NCBI GenBank assembly: GCA_033807775.1
Contig: CM066326.1
Coordinates: 93,164,873-93,228,872 of the forward strand
Origin: Saussurea involucrata
Taxonomy: Eukaryota > Streptophyta > Magnoliopsida > Asterales > Asteraceae
Direction: 5' to 3'
DNA length: 64,000 bases
A program made the position numbers and the translations under genes. This document shows, in pieces, positions 1 through 9,890 of this stretch (the first letter of the stretch is position 1; each line of letters begins with the position of its first letter). The notes under the pieces were generated by a model, which was not told where the DNA came from, searched no databases, and saw only the letters and a program-made list of their open reading frames with translations.

Positions 1-282
1 ATTGACGTTCATAGGTGTATAAAGGCTACAAGTGGCTATTGGAAATTGAAAAGATGGCCTAGATCATTCTCTAAATGTATATAGGGTGTGTGAGTCAAGT
101 TGTGTCCCAAGAAGAAATTTGCTAGTTCTAACAAGAACACAAAACTTAGGTAAATTAGTGATAAAAAATTATTAGGACTATGAACAAAAAACACGGTATG
201 ATTTTATGTGTAATCTTGCAAAAGAAAAGTAACCTAAAAATTGTAAAATATCCCAGACACAAAATAAAACAAAACATGGAGA

Positions 283-1470
283 CTAAGGTAAATGATTTGA
301 ACCTGCCCTACTCCATAGGAGTAGGTTGTGAACCAAGTGGTTGGAATGAATGTTTCGGCACAAGAATTCACATTTTCTTCTTTTAACAACGTGTTCTTCT
401 TTTTCAACAACCGGATCTCTTGTTGACAACTTATTGAGGAATGGTGGAATTTGCTGGAGCACCTCAGTATGCTCCTCAGCCCAAATGGTACTCACCAACT
501 TAACTTGGTGTTTCTCTTTCCACTTATGCTTGTACACGTTTCTCATCACGTGTTTTATTGGTTGTTCACGACACAAGATTTTAATGGAACGAATGGGGAA
601 ACAATCCATCCCACAAAAAGTTTTCCACACCACCACACCAACAATCGAACTTGATTTTATGAAGTTTCCCGAGTCCTTGGATTGATCATCACGTCCCTTT
701 TTAAAAACAACTTGAAAATTTTCTGCACAACTTTGCTGCACGAATGCTGCAGCATCCGCAACAATATTTTTTTCTTGCGTAGATTCAAAGTAGGGGTTAA
801 TGAAAATCTTGGCATTTTTTTGCACCTCTTCACTATTTTGAAGTGAAGAGGGATTGCTTAAATGCTCAGGTTCTTCCTCATAACTTTTCATCTCTTGACT
901 ATTTTCCAAAGTATCGACCTCAACCTCATCCTTACCAATACATTCAAAATTTTCAATTTCACTTGGTATAGGAATTTGGTTTTGTCTATTGATCTCTTCA
1001 ACACGAGTTGATATGAGGGCAACAGATGTCAATATACTTTGTGCGCACTCATTTAGATTTTTTGTGAAATCATTCATCATAGCTTTAAGAGATTCGAAGT
1101 TTTCAACTTGTTCAAAAGAGGTTGTAGGGGGTAAAAATGAGTTATTAAAGTCATCCCCTTGAAAACTCCCAGAAAAAGCAACTTGTTCCTCCCAAGATTG
1201 GTCAAAATTATTTGCGTAAGTGTTACTCCAATCTTGGTAGGGAGGTGTTGGTGATGTGAAAGTGCCATGATCTTGACCATTTAAAAACAAATTAGGATGA
1301 TCCTCCCATGATTGAGTATAACCATTGAAGTGTGAGGTATCCCAATTACTATCTCCCATGAAATAATTGGAATCAGGGTTCGAAGGACAATAATATGTGA
1401 AATGATTTCCGCCACAGAAGTCACAGAAAACAGTTTCATATGACCCAAACTAATATCCCATTGAATCCAT
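283..1470 (-). pseudogene. gag-like ORF of the LTR element, one in-frame stop near its start
   Basis: The open frame runs from an ATG at 1359 to a stop at 283 (358 aa). It continues upstream to an earlier ATG at 1468-1470, with one in-frame TAG at 1450-1452. Between that stop and the internal ATG lies a short Cys-x2-Cys-x3-His-x4-Cys cluster resembling a zinc knuckle. The middle is rich in Asn, Gln, Ser and Glu; the C-terminal third is basic. Its position just after the primer site is that of gag. The first ATG plus stop suggests a decayed copy, or a copy starting at the inner ATG. No catalytic motif is seen, and the gag assignment is by position and composition, not by recognised family. Confidence 0.55.
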
Positions 1471-1593
1471 ATTCACAAAAAGATAAACTCAAAAATTTAT
1501 TACTTGTGCACACATGGAGACATATGACAAGCAACAAAGGTGGTAGAAAAATCAAATCTTTTAAAATACTTTTATAGACTTTTAGCGTGCCAA

Positions 1594-1611
1594 TCCCCGG
1601 CAACGGCGCCA
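1594..1611 (-). promoter_or_regulatory. Primer-binding site, tRNA-Asp type
   Basis: The - strand reads TGGCGCCGTTGCCGGGGA, the 18-base primer site known from plant Athila-type elements and complementary to the 3' end of tRNA-Asp. It starts 6 bases inside the LTR end at 1618, the normal spacing. Confidence 0.85.
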
Positions 1612-1617
1612 AAAACT

Positions 1618-3232
1618 TGATAGTGCTTTGAATACACCGATAGACGTGTGATAATTAAACCTCAACGCAAGTATACATCGAGATCTAATGTCGTCTTTTC
1701 AAGTAATAAAGTGGTAAAATACCAGATATCGTTCCCACAGAGATTGGAGTAAAAGCGCAATAAAAGTCTAATAAAAGAAATGATTTCCAAGGATCAATTC
1801 GAAGATAATATTTTTAGTTGGTTTTGGATTATCGCAGATTATATAAAACAGATAAATAAATAAAGCAAGCAAGGGTGTAAGACGTTGGGGTGAAGCTTAA
1901 TTATAAATTCCAGCAGACCAATGTTATGTCAATGCTACAACATTGGTTCCTCAATACTTAAATTCACCATCTATTTGATAGGATGCCCTTCCGGATCTTC
2001 AACATTATATTATTAATCTAGCTTTCAACAACCCATTCCTGGTGATGTATCAGGACTATTAATAATAAAATGATGCCTTTCAAATATATGGATAAACAAA
2101 TTACTTTGTTAAAAATCACTCTTCCAAGTTGATCCCATATCTGTTAAGTTGACGTGTCTGAGTGGTCCATTCCTGATACGCACTCTACACTTTTACCATC
2201 ATCACGATGACCAACTTATCGGGCAAAATCAACCTAGAAAAGACAGAGACGACAAATTCCTTTGTCAGTAGCTCTTCCAAGTCTTACTTTCTTTGTCATT
2301 CGGATTGACGTGCATATCAATGGCTCATTCCTGATGCCTTGGCACTTTAACACTTTCAAAGTGATCAAAACGTCACGAAGTAAACTTATCTTTATAAAAC
2401 TTAACATGAAATGGTGAACATCATTATTGAGAAATAATGTCCACTATTCTTTATAATTAAAACTCCACCCTTTAATCTCACACCCAAGCTTATAAAAGTT
2501 AGCTACTCATACTTGTATTTAAATTGCAATAAATGTAAATTACTGAAATTAAATACATAATGTAAATGACGTGAAAGTAAATGACAATAATGTAAAGAAC
2601 AATAATTAAAAACAATGAAGAAGTGCAGCAATGTTGCTGTCGATGCTGCAGCAACTCATGTAGATGGCTAAGAACAACAAGAAAAAGATGAACAAGATGA
2701 AGATAACTTGCATATATTTAAAGAAAGCAATTAAAGATGGTTTCCAAATCAGTTTCTAAGCTGATTGAACACACTTAAAACATCACAAGACACCTCCTAT
2801 TTATACAAAAAGAGTCATGGCCTAAGCCATACCAACACACAACAACTAACACTATTTATGTACCATGCATACTATTCCTAGGAGATGTCTTGTGTACTAC
2901 TACCATTACAACACATAAACTATTTTATGAAGAACCCAAAGCATTGAACTTCATCTTGCATGTTGTTGTCTTCCCAAAAATTCCACATTTATAGCCTTGT
3001 TCTTCATCTCGTCGCCATCAGTCTTGGATGCTGCAGCATTGAAGTAGCATTGGCTGCAGTTTTCTTATTTTTAGCCATTCTACTTAGTAAAACAAGTAAA
3101 ATCCATCACTTAGCTCCATGATTAATAAAGATACAAATAAGAGAATAAAATGACACAAAAGTTGGGATAAAACAAAATATTATATATAAAAATATAAGAA
3201 AAAGACACAATATGCATTAAATAAATAATGCA
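1618..3232 (-). repeat. 5' LTR of the left-edge retroelement (putative limits)
   Basis: On the - strand the LTR would start TGCATTATTTATT near 3232 and end CACTATCA at 1618, just before the primer site. The inner end is firm. The outer end is inferred from the junction with the copia coding sequence. No second LTR is in the window, so neither identity nor target duplication can be tested. Confidence 0.55.
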
Positions 3233-5027
3233 TATCAGTAACGAACAAAGTGTTCCTGAAGAAACACAAATTCCCCCAGAAGAGGAAATGAATGATAAAG
3301 AGGTTGCAATCAATTACGGGTGTACGAAAGCGTTATGGAACATAAATGAAATGAGAAATATCGATGATATATTCTCTTATGCTGTTACATGTGATACTTT
3401 TGGAAATGATGATCCAGAACCAATATCCATCATTGAATGTCAAAACAGACATGACTGGGTTAAATGGAAAGATGCTACTCAGGTTGAACTAGATTCCCTC
3501 AATAAACGAAAAGTTTTTGGAACTATCGTTCTCACGCCAGAAGCCGTGAAACCTGTTGGGAACAGATGGATTTTCGTACGAAAAAGAAATGAGAAAAATG
3601 AAATTATTAGATACAAAGCCAGACTTGTGGCTCAAGGTTTTTCTCAACGACCCGGAATTGATTATGAAGAAACATATTCTCCTGTTATGGACGCAATTAC
3701 TTTTAGATATTTAATAAGCTTAGCAGTCTCTGAAAATTTAGAGATGCGTCTTATGGATGTCGTTACAGCTTACTTATATGGATCACTTGATAGTGATATC
3801 TATATGAAAATCCCCGAAGGATTTAAAGTGCCTGAAGCATTAAGTGCAAAACCCAAAGAAATGTATTCAATAAAGTTACAAAGATCTTTATATGGGTTAA
3901 AACAATCTGGACGCATGTGGTATAATCGTTTAAGCGATTACTTGATAAGTAAAGGTTATATAAATAATCTTATTTGCCCTTGTGTATTTATTAAGAAAAC
4001 AACATCTGGATATGTAATAATTGCTGTATATGTTGATGATCTAAATATCATTGGGACAAATAAAGAGATCCAAGAAGTAATTGTGCTGTTGAAGAAAGAA
4101 TTTGAAATGAAAGATCTTGGAAAAACCAAATATTGTCTTGGTTTACAGATTGAGCATATGCACAATGGAATTCTTGTGCATCAATCAAATTATGTTGAAA
4201 AGGTCTTAAAACGTTTCAATATGGACAAAGCAAATACTTTGAGCACTCCAATGGTTGTTAGATCACTTAACATCGACAATGATCCTTTTCGCCCTTGCGA
4301 AGAAAATGAAGAGGTTCTTGGTCCAGAAGTACCATACCTTAGTGCAATTGGAGCACTTATGTATCTTACTAACTGTACTAGACCTGATATTTCTTTTGCA
4401 GTGAATTTGTTAGCAAGATTCAGTTCATCTCCCACAAAGAGACATTGGAACAGAATCAAACACATATTCCGATACCTTCGAGGAACTATTGATTTAGGTC
4501 TATTTTATTCTAACAATTCAAAAGAAGGTTTGATTGGTTATGCAGATGCATGTTATTTGCCTGATCCTCATAAAGCTAGATCTCAAACTGGATATGTATT
4601 CATGAACGGAAGTACTGCTATTTCCTGGCGATCTCAGAAGCAAACACTTGTTGCCACTTCTTCAAATCATGCCGAAGTTATTGCACTTCATGAAGCTAGT
4701 AAAGAGCGTGTTTGGTTGAGATCAATGACACAACTCATATTGACTTCATGCGGATTAGAGAAAGACAAAATTCCAACTTTGATCTATGAAGATAACGCAG
4801 CATGTGTCGCACAAATGAAAGAAGGATTTATCAAGAGCGACCGGACAAAACATATACCTCCAAGGTTCTTTTCATACACTCAAGATCTTATAAAAGATAT
4901 TCAGATTGAAATGAAATATATTCAATCGAGCAACAACGCTGCGGATCTTTTCACAAAGGCACTACCGACTGCAATCTTCAGAAAACACGTTCACAATATC
5001 GATATGCGACATGTACATAACATGTGA
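3228..5027 (+). CDS. Ty1/copia Pol fragment: reverse transcriptase and RNase H
   Basis: A 599-codon open frame holds the copia-type RT (RVT_2) with the signatures RYKARLVAQGF and the catalytic YVDDL at about residue 268, followed by the linker and the RNase H region (DNAACVAQMKEG, TKHIPPRFF). In the living element these domains copy the RNA genome into DNA inside the capsid. The ATG at 3228 is not a true start: the conserved copia sequence extends to the junction and gag, protease and integrase are missing, because another LTR element interrupts the gene there. No stop or frameshift breaks the 1.8 kb, so the copy is fairly young. It is followed by a polypurine tract and 3' LTR. Confidence 0.92.
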   Translation: MHISNEQSVPEETQIPPEEEMNDKEVAINYGCTKALWNINEMRNIDDIFSYAVTCDTFGNDDPEPISIIECQNRHDWVKWKDATQVELDSLNKRKVFGTIVLTPEAVKPVGNRWIFVRKRNEKNEIIRYKARLVAQGFSQRPGIDYEETYSPVMDAITFRYLISLAVSENLEMRLMDVVTAYLYGSLDSDIYMKIPEGFKVPEALSAKPKEMYSIKLQRSLYGLKQSGRMWYNRLSDYLISKGYINNLICPCVFIKKTTSGYVIIAVYVDDLNIIGTNKEIQEVIVLLKKEFEMKDLGKTKYCLGLQIEHMHNGILVHQSNYVEKVLKRFNMDKANTLSTPMVVRSLNIDNDPFRPCEENEEVLGPEVPYLSAIGALMYLTNCTRPDISFAVNLLARFSSSPTKRHWNRIKHIFRYLRGTIDLGLFYSNNSKEGLIGYADACYLPDPHKARSQTGYVFMNGSTAISWRSQKQTLVATSSNHAEVIALHEASKERVWLRSMTQLILTSCGLEKDKIPTLIYEDNAACVAQMKEGFIKSDRTKHIPPRFFSYTQDLIKDIQIEMKYIQSSNNAADLFTKALPTAIFRKHVHNIDMRHVHNM

Positions 5028-5175
5028 TGATTCATGGATGTCAACATCAGGGGGAGTCAACTACCAGCTGCACTCTTTTTCCCTTAGCTAAAGTTTTTTT
5101 CCACTAGGTTTTCTTTAGCAAGGTTTTTAATGAGGCAGCACATCATGGTTGAACTTCGTTTTGAAATTGTCATCC

Positions 5176-5184
5176 AAGGGGGAG
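5176..5184 (+). promoter_or_regulatory. Polypurine tract of the copia element
   Basis: AAGGGGGAG lies 3 bases before the 3' LTR and is the usual plus-strand primer of copia elements. A second GGGGGAG at about 5049-5056 lies nearer the pol stop. Confidence 0.8.
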
Positions 5185-5187
5185 TAT

Positions 5188-5448
5188 TGTAAATATGAAT
5201 ATTGAGTGAAATGTTTAGGTAACGTATGGATGACAATTTACTGTAGATAAATAGTATCAATTTACTGTAGATAAATAGTATTTTTGTAGTATAAATATCC
5301 TAAGGGTAAATGTAAGTAAGATCATCCATCTCTTTCTCCATCTCTCATCTATACTATCAATCTCTCAGTCTATCTCAATCTCTATCTTTCTCTCTAATAC
5401 TATTTAAGGTATTATAATCTAGAGGTAATCTTTCTTAAATTTATAACA
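5188..5448 (+). repeat. 3' LTR of the copia element
   Basis: It begins TGTAAATATG right after the polypurine tract and ends TTATAACA, about 261 bp. A 21-base direct repeat (ends CTGTAGATAAATAGTAT) occurs at about 5238-5280, and TATAAATAT near 5289 could be its TATA box, followed by a CT-rich leader. The 5' LTR lies outside the window or is lost. Confidence 0.8.
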
Positions 5449-5937
5449 GTTTTTTTTTACATAAATGTCACTACTTCTATAATATACATGTCTATAATTT
5501 ATGCACCTAATTAAAAAATATAAAAAACTTGTCAATTTTCCTTTAAAAAAATAATTGAAGTACACAATTGCAAATTCGGGTCTCGTAATTAAAATTTTTA
5601 AGTAAAAATTGACCAAATTCATTTTCTTCTTTATATACTAATGTGACAATTTTCATGTATTTAAAGTTGAGAATTGTTTAAACTGTTTTAGAGAAAGATT
5701 CACTAGACCTCATGGTCTACCCCTCAGTCTTCAATACTAAAATCATTTTCAGTAAGATTGTTAGTGGAACTTCTTCCAAAGGGAAGGAGGAGGTTTGAAG
5801 ACATAGAGGCAATGACGCTAGAATATCGTAACTTCCTTTTTAGTATTTCTGCTAGTTAGACTTCTCGGCTGTGGATGTGTGTATCCGCTGCCAAAAATTG
5901 AAACTTTTGGATTAATTTAAGATGTATTGGGACCCCT
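5449..5937. other. Intergenic stretch with possible gene relic
   Basis: AT-rich after the copia LTR. A short coding-like run at about 5750-5845 has a balanced base composition unlike its flanks and no recognised family. Nothing else is seen. Confidence 0.3.
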
Positions 5938-5947
5938 TTTGGGATTT

Positions 5948-6145
5948 TTTTTTGAAAGGGTATCCGAGGACATTGCCCCGACTAATCCCGACAAGGTGAG
6001 GCAATTGCCCCAGCTGCTAAAGCGTGCATCCCTGAGTTTATCCCCAGTGGCCACAAGTTGGAAGCGTCTGGATTCGAACTTGGGGTAAATGGGTTACTAG
6101 CCACATCTTCCACAAGCCTTAACCAGTACACCACAAGCCTTGTGG
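5948..6145 (-). mobile_element. tRNA-derived SINE with 10-bp target duplication
   Basis: The - strand has a tRNA-like head with box A (TGTACTGGTTAAGG) and box B (AGTTCGAATCC) and ends in an A-tail. It is flanked by a perfect 10-bp duplication TTTGGGATTT at 5938-5947 and 6146-6155. Confidence 0.9.
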
Positions 6146-6155
6146 TTTGGGATTT

Positions 6156-7406
6156 ATTGTTATGAATGTCAAGTTATGGTTTTTTAGCTGTTACAGAGCC
6201 GCCGAACATGCCAGCTACACTGACATCTTCTTAACTGAAACTGTTAGGAAAGCAACGAATAACATTTTCCGATGCGGTTTGAGCAACAAATGGCGTGCCT
6301 CTTTTTGTACAAGGCCAGACGCCGATGAGCACATTGAACCATCCATGTGGCTGAGAGACCTCAATCTGAATTCCATATCTACACATCAATGTATAATTAA
6401 AATTTAGTTAATATTATTCAGTTAATATTAATTAATAATAATTTAATTTTAATAATTAATATTTGTTTGCAATTAATAGTTAATAATTAATATTAATGAG
6501 TGCATAATTAAAAGATGCACAAAAAGCTTTTCATAAGCTATTTCAAGTATAAAAAAACTAGCTTATAAATTAACTTATGTCCATTTAAACATGTACTGAA
6601 AAAGCAAGTTAGCTTATTTTTGCCAAAAGATGTGTAAGTCTGTAATATTGATTACATTCTTAAAATAATCAATACATTAATAAAATTTTATTTTTATCTG
6701 ATAAGCATTACTTCGATTTTTGTTACTGCTTGAATGATTAAAATACTATTATTTTAAAAAAATGGATTTTAGTGATATTTTTAAGATTGGAGATTTTTTC
6801 TTTTTTTTCTTTTATAGCATACAATATAATATAGCTATTTGAACACAAAATCTCTAAAGCCAACAAGTTTTTTTTTAAGTGATGAAAAAAGTTAGAAAAA
6901 ATCTTTCAATTTATAATCTTTTTTGAAACTATATAAAAGAAACAATAACAATTTAGTATTTTTCTATCTATAAAATGTATTTAAATATAATATCAGTTTA
7001 CAATAACCTTTGAATGTGTTGAGAAAATCTCCAACAACTATGATAAAATAGAAAAAAATGGGATTTTAGTATTTTTGTTGTTCCAACAACTGTGATATCC
7101 TTTATGTTAAAATAGATTAAACAAAAGAGAGATTGTAAAAGTCTCTAAATTTTAAAAATCTCTAAATAGATGGATTTTTGTAAAACTAATCACGATCCTC
7201 AAAAATTAGACTTTTTTACTCACAGCTTTTCATATAGTAAATATTTTAGTAATGTAATTAAATAAATTGAATATTTTATACAAATGAAGTTTTTTACTCC
7301 AACAAATTCTCTATAATTTGTCTCAAATAGAGAATCAAATTATATTTCATTTAAACAGATTCTCTATTTTAGAGATTTCAACAATAATTATATTATTAAA
7401 ACATTA
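6156..7406. other. AT-rich intergenic DNA with a short ORF relic and old MITE
   Basis: Bases 6190-6400 carry a short open stretch of higher GC (within a frame spanning 6147-6407) of unknown family, preceded by a pyrimidine-rich TTTTTTAG resembling a splice acceptor. The rest is very AT-rich. A decayed MITE with ends like GAGCATCTCCAAC begins near 7018 and seems to resume after the Mutator-like element at about 9000-9180. Confidence 0.35.
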
Positions 7407-7415
7407 TAAATTTTA
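7407..7415. repeat. Target site duplication, left
   Basis: TAAATTTTA, 9 bp, repeated exactly at 8990-8998 on the other side of the Mutator-like element. Confidence 0.9.
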
Positions 7416-8034
7416 GGGAAATTAATTAAAATACCCTAAGTTTGACCAAGTGTTACCAAAATGCCCTAAATCTCTCAGAGTTTGCCAAAATACCCTTTTT
7501 TCCGTGATGGAGCCCGCGATCGCGGGCTCAGGGACCATTTCTGACACTTTTTTAAACTTGCAGGGACCATTTTTGAAAAATTCAATCCCGCGATCGCGAA
7601 GAAATCCCGCGATGGTTTATTTTTGTGACTTTTCAATTGCAAGGGACCATTTTTTGAAAAATTCCAGGGACCATTTTTGAAAATTTGACCCGCGTTTGAC
7701 CCCGCGTTCGACCAAGTTTTATTTTTAAATTAAAATGTTACACTTTCAACCCCTATACTTATTTACTAAATTTACTTTATACCTTTTACTTTCATAATTT
7801 AATTTTACATTTAACACATATAATCGTTTATTAACGAAAATACGTTAAAAAAATACGTTTTAATTTTAACAAATTACACCATTGTAATCGTCTCTTCGAT
7901 ACGTTCGAAATGAGCTCAATCTTGAACTTTTTTGGATTTATATATTTTAATATATATCATATACACTACATAAAAAAATATTTTATATTTAAAATTCATA
8001 CCCTTATAGTTAATTATTTAATTTATGGTACTTT
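7416..8034 (+). repeat. Left terminal inverted arm of the Mutator-like element
   Basis: About 619 bp, inverse of 8456-8989 with indels. Its inner end (about 7988-8034, through TTATGGTAC) is almost exact with the right arm's inner end. Confidence 0.88.
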
Positions 8035-8141
8035 TAGGTAGCGTTTGGTATGCATACTAGATGGGACGGGATGAAACTGGACGGGACTGAACTGGATGGG
8101 ACAGGACGGGACGAGACTGAACTGAAGGAGATAATTTTAAT

Positions 8142-8354
8142 CTAAGTTACGTTGGAAATACATCGATCCTTTTGTGCATACTCTGTAACTGCAAATACTT
8201 CAACTCCAAACACATATGAATCATCATTCGCCAAATACCCATTTTCACAATTCTTAAATGAGTCCAGTGATACCAACTTGTCAAAACCCCATTTAATATT
8301 CTTCTCGTGAAACCTTCTCCTATTGCCATTCACGATATCTATAAACACATTCAA
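8142..8354 (-). pseudogene. Captured MATH (TRAF-like) domain fragment
   Basis: A 70-codon frame on the - strand carries the second half of a plant MATH domain, with RRFHEKNIKWGFDKLVSL, then NGYL and VFGVEVF. MATH domains bind partner proteins. The first codons before GNRRRF look like intron: TTTATAG at about 8340 (- strand) resembles an acceptor, and a GTAACT at the far end resembles a donor. This suggests a genomic exon was captured rather than a cDNA. It is closer to MATH-only or ubiquitin-protease type MATH proteins than to the BPM gene at 12439. It lies between the arms of the Mutator-like element and is not expected to make a complete protein. Confidence 0.75.
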
Positions 8355-8455
8355 ATAATAATAATTTAAAACGATTTAATGAATTAGTTAATATATGATT
8401 ATTATGTTAATGCGATAGGAGTGTAAAAAAAATTGAAAAAAAAAACAAGAGATGT

Positions 8456-8989
8456 ACCATAAATTAAATAATTAACTATAAGGGTATGAATTTTAAATAT
8501 ATAAAATATTTTTTATGTACTGTATATGATATGTATTAAAATATATAAATCCAAAAAAATTCAAGATTGGGCTCATTTCGAACGTATCGAAGAGACGATT
8601 ATAATGGTGTAACTTGTTAAAATTAAAACGTATTTTTTAACGTATTTTAGTTAATAAACGATTATATGTGTTAAATGTAAAATTAAAATAATGAAAGTAA
8701 AAGGTATAAAGTAAATTTAGTAAATAAGTATAGAGGTTGAAAGTGTAACATTTCATTTTAAATTCATAAAATTGGTCGAACTCAGGGTGAACAGTGGTCG
8801 ACGCAGGTGAACGCGGGCCAAAAGTTTCAAAATTGGTCCCTACAAGTTTCAAAAAGTGTCAAAAATGGTCCCTGGGCCCGCGATCGCGGGATCCCATCGC
8901 GGAAAAAAAGGGCATTTTTGCAAACTGGGAGAGATTTGTGGCATTTTGGTAACTTGAAGTTGGACTTTTGGCATTTTAGTTAATTTCCC
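8456..8989 (-). repeat. Right terminal inverted arm of the Mutator-like element
   Basis: About 534 bp, inverse of the left arm. The duplication TAAATTTTA follows at 8990-8998. Confidence 0.88.
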
Positions 8990-9378
8990 TAAATTTTATC
9001 ATTCCAATGCATTTAATTTATTTATTTTATTTAAAATGATAATAGTTTAATTTTATTGGTGGAAATCATTAAAATAATAATTTTTCACACCTTCCACCAA
9101 ATTTTAAAGAATCCTCTAAACTTAGAATTTTACCTTGTTTTTTCTATTTTAGAGAACAAGATAGAGAAGCTCTTGAAGACAAATAGGGTGCGTTTGGTAC
9201 ACTGAACAGAACATGACATAACAGAGCAGAGTCCACTGTCCCACGTTTGGCAGGACTTTGATGTGGAACAGACTGAAACAAACTGGAATAAGCCTGTTCC
9301 ACCCCCACCCCATTGAACAAGCCGAAACAAAGTGAAACAAACTTATGTTTACCAATATAACCTCAGAATAAAATCTAA

Positions 9379-9855
9379 GGGTTTGTTTGTTTTATTAGTT
9401 TCAGCACTTATTTTGGCCTTTTCTCTGAATCGCTTAGAGAAGTCCAAGTTCAGTGTGTTTGTTAATTTTTACAGATAATCTTATCTCTAAATATGCTCTA
9501 AATCAAAAAGAGAAAAGATTACCTCTAATTCGCTTAGAGGTACGCTTCTGATTATCGGCTTCTCTACAGTTATCTACTCCCTCCTCTCCATTGATTCCAT
9601 CAACTCCATCAAGGTTCTTCAAATCGATCAATCAGGTACTCCCTTTCGTCCCTGTTTATTTAATTTTAGGGTTCTCTATTGTTTTCCCTTTTCTGGTTGA
9701 ATACATCCTCCTCTCGTTTTCCATGTTTGTTGCTGTGTTGGGTACTCGAACTAATATATGGATACATACAGAGGAAAACTATAACAGTTATGAGCAGATA
9801 CTTTTGAGCATGAACTTCATACGAGGTGTTTTGTTTTATATGATCTGATATGTAA

Positions 9856-9890
<35 letters not shown>

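Larger units (their letters stand above)
1..3232 (-). mobile_element. LTR retrotransposon, 5' part (Athila-like), cut by window edge
   Basis: Read on the - strand this holds a long LTR (about 1618-3232), a primer-binding site (1594-1611) and a gag-like ORF (1470 down to 283), then runs out of the window. The order LTR, PBS, gag shows the 5' end of an LTR retroelement. It abuts the interrupted copia pol ORF at about 3230, so it appears to have inserted into that older element. No protease, RT or integrase is visible, because that part would lie left of base 1. The Athila-like label rests on the primer site and LTR length only. Confidence 0.7.
7416..8989. mobile_element. Non-autonomous Mutator-like element carrying a host gene fragment (Pack-MULE)
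   Basis: A 1574-bp element starts GGGAAATTAATT and ends with the inverse, TTAGTTAATTTCCC. It is flanked by a perfect 9-bp duplication, the hallmark of Mutator-like elements. The terminal arms are very long: 7416 to about 8034 matches inversely about 8456 to 8989, with small indels. The centre (about 8035-8455) holds the start of another MITE (from about 8039) and a MATH-domain coding fragment. No transposase is present. The arms include a GC-rich CGATCGCGGG patch at about 7518-7590 and 8876-8900. Confidence 0.9.

Noticed and set aside
180..685. Open frames on the + strand at 180-386, 350-685 and 451-654
   Set aside because: They lie opposite the gag-like ORF and show no family features; antisense shadows.
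8142..8354. MATH fragment in the Mutator element as a copy of the neighbouring BPM gene
   Set aside because: Its sequence (WGFDKL, FGVEVF) fits MATH-only or ubiquitin-protease type proteins, not the BPM MATH domain, so the closeness seems accidental.
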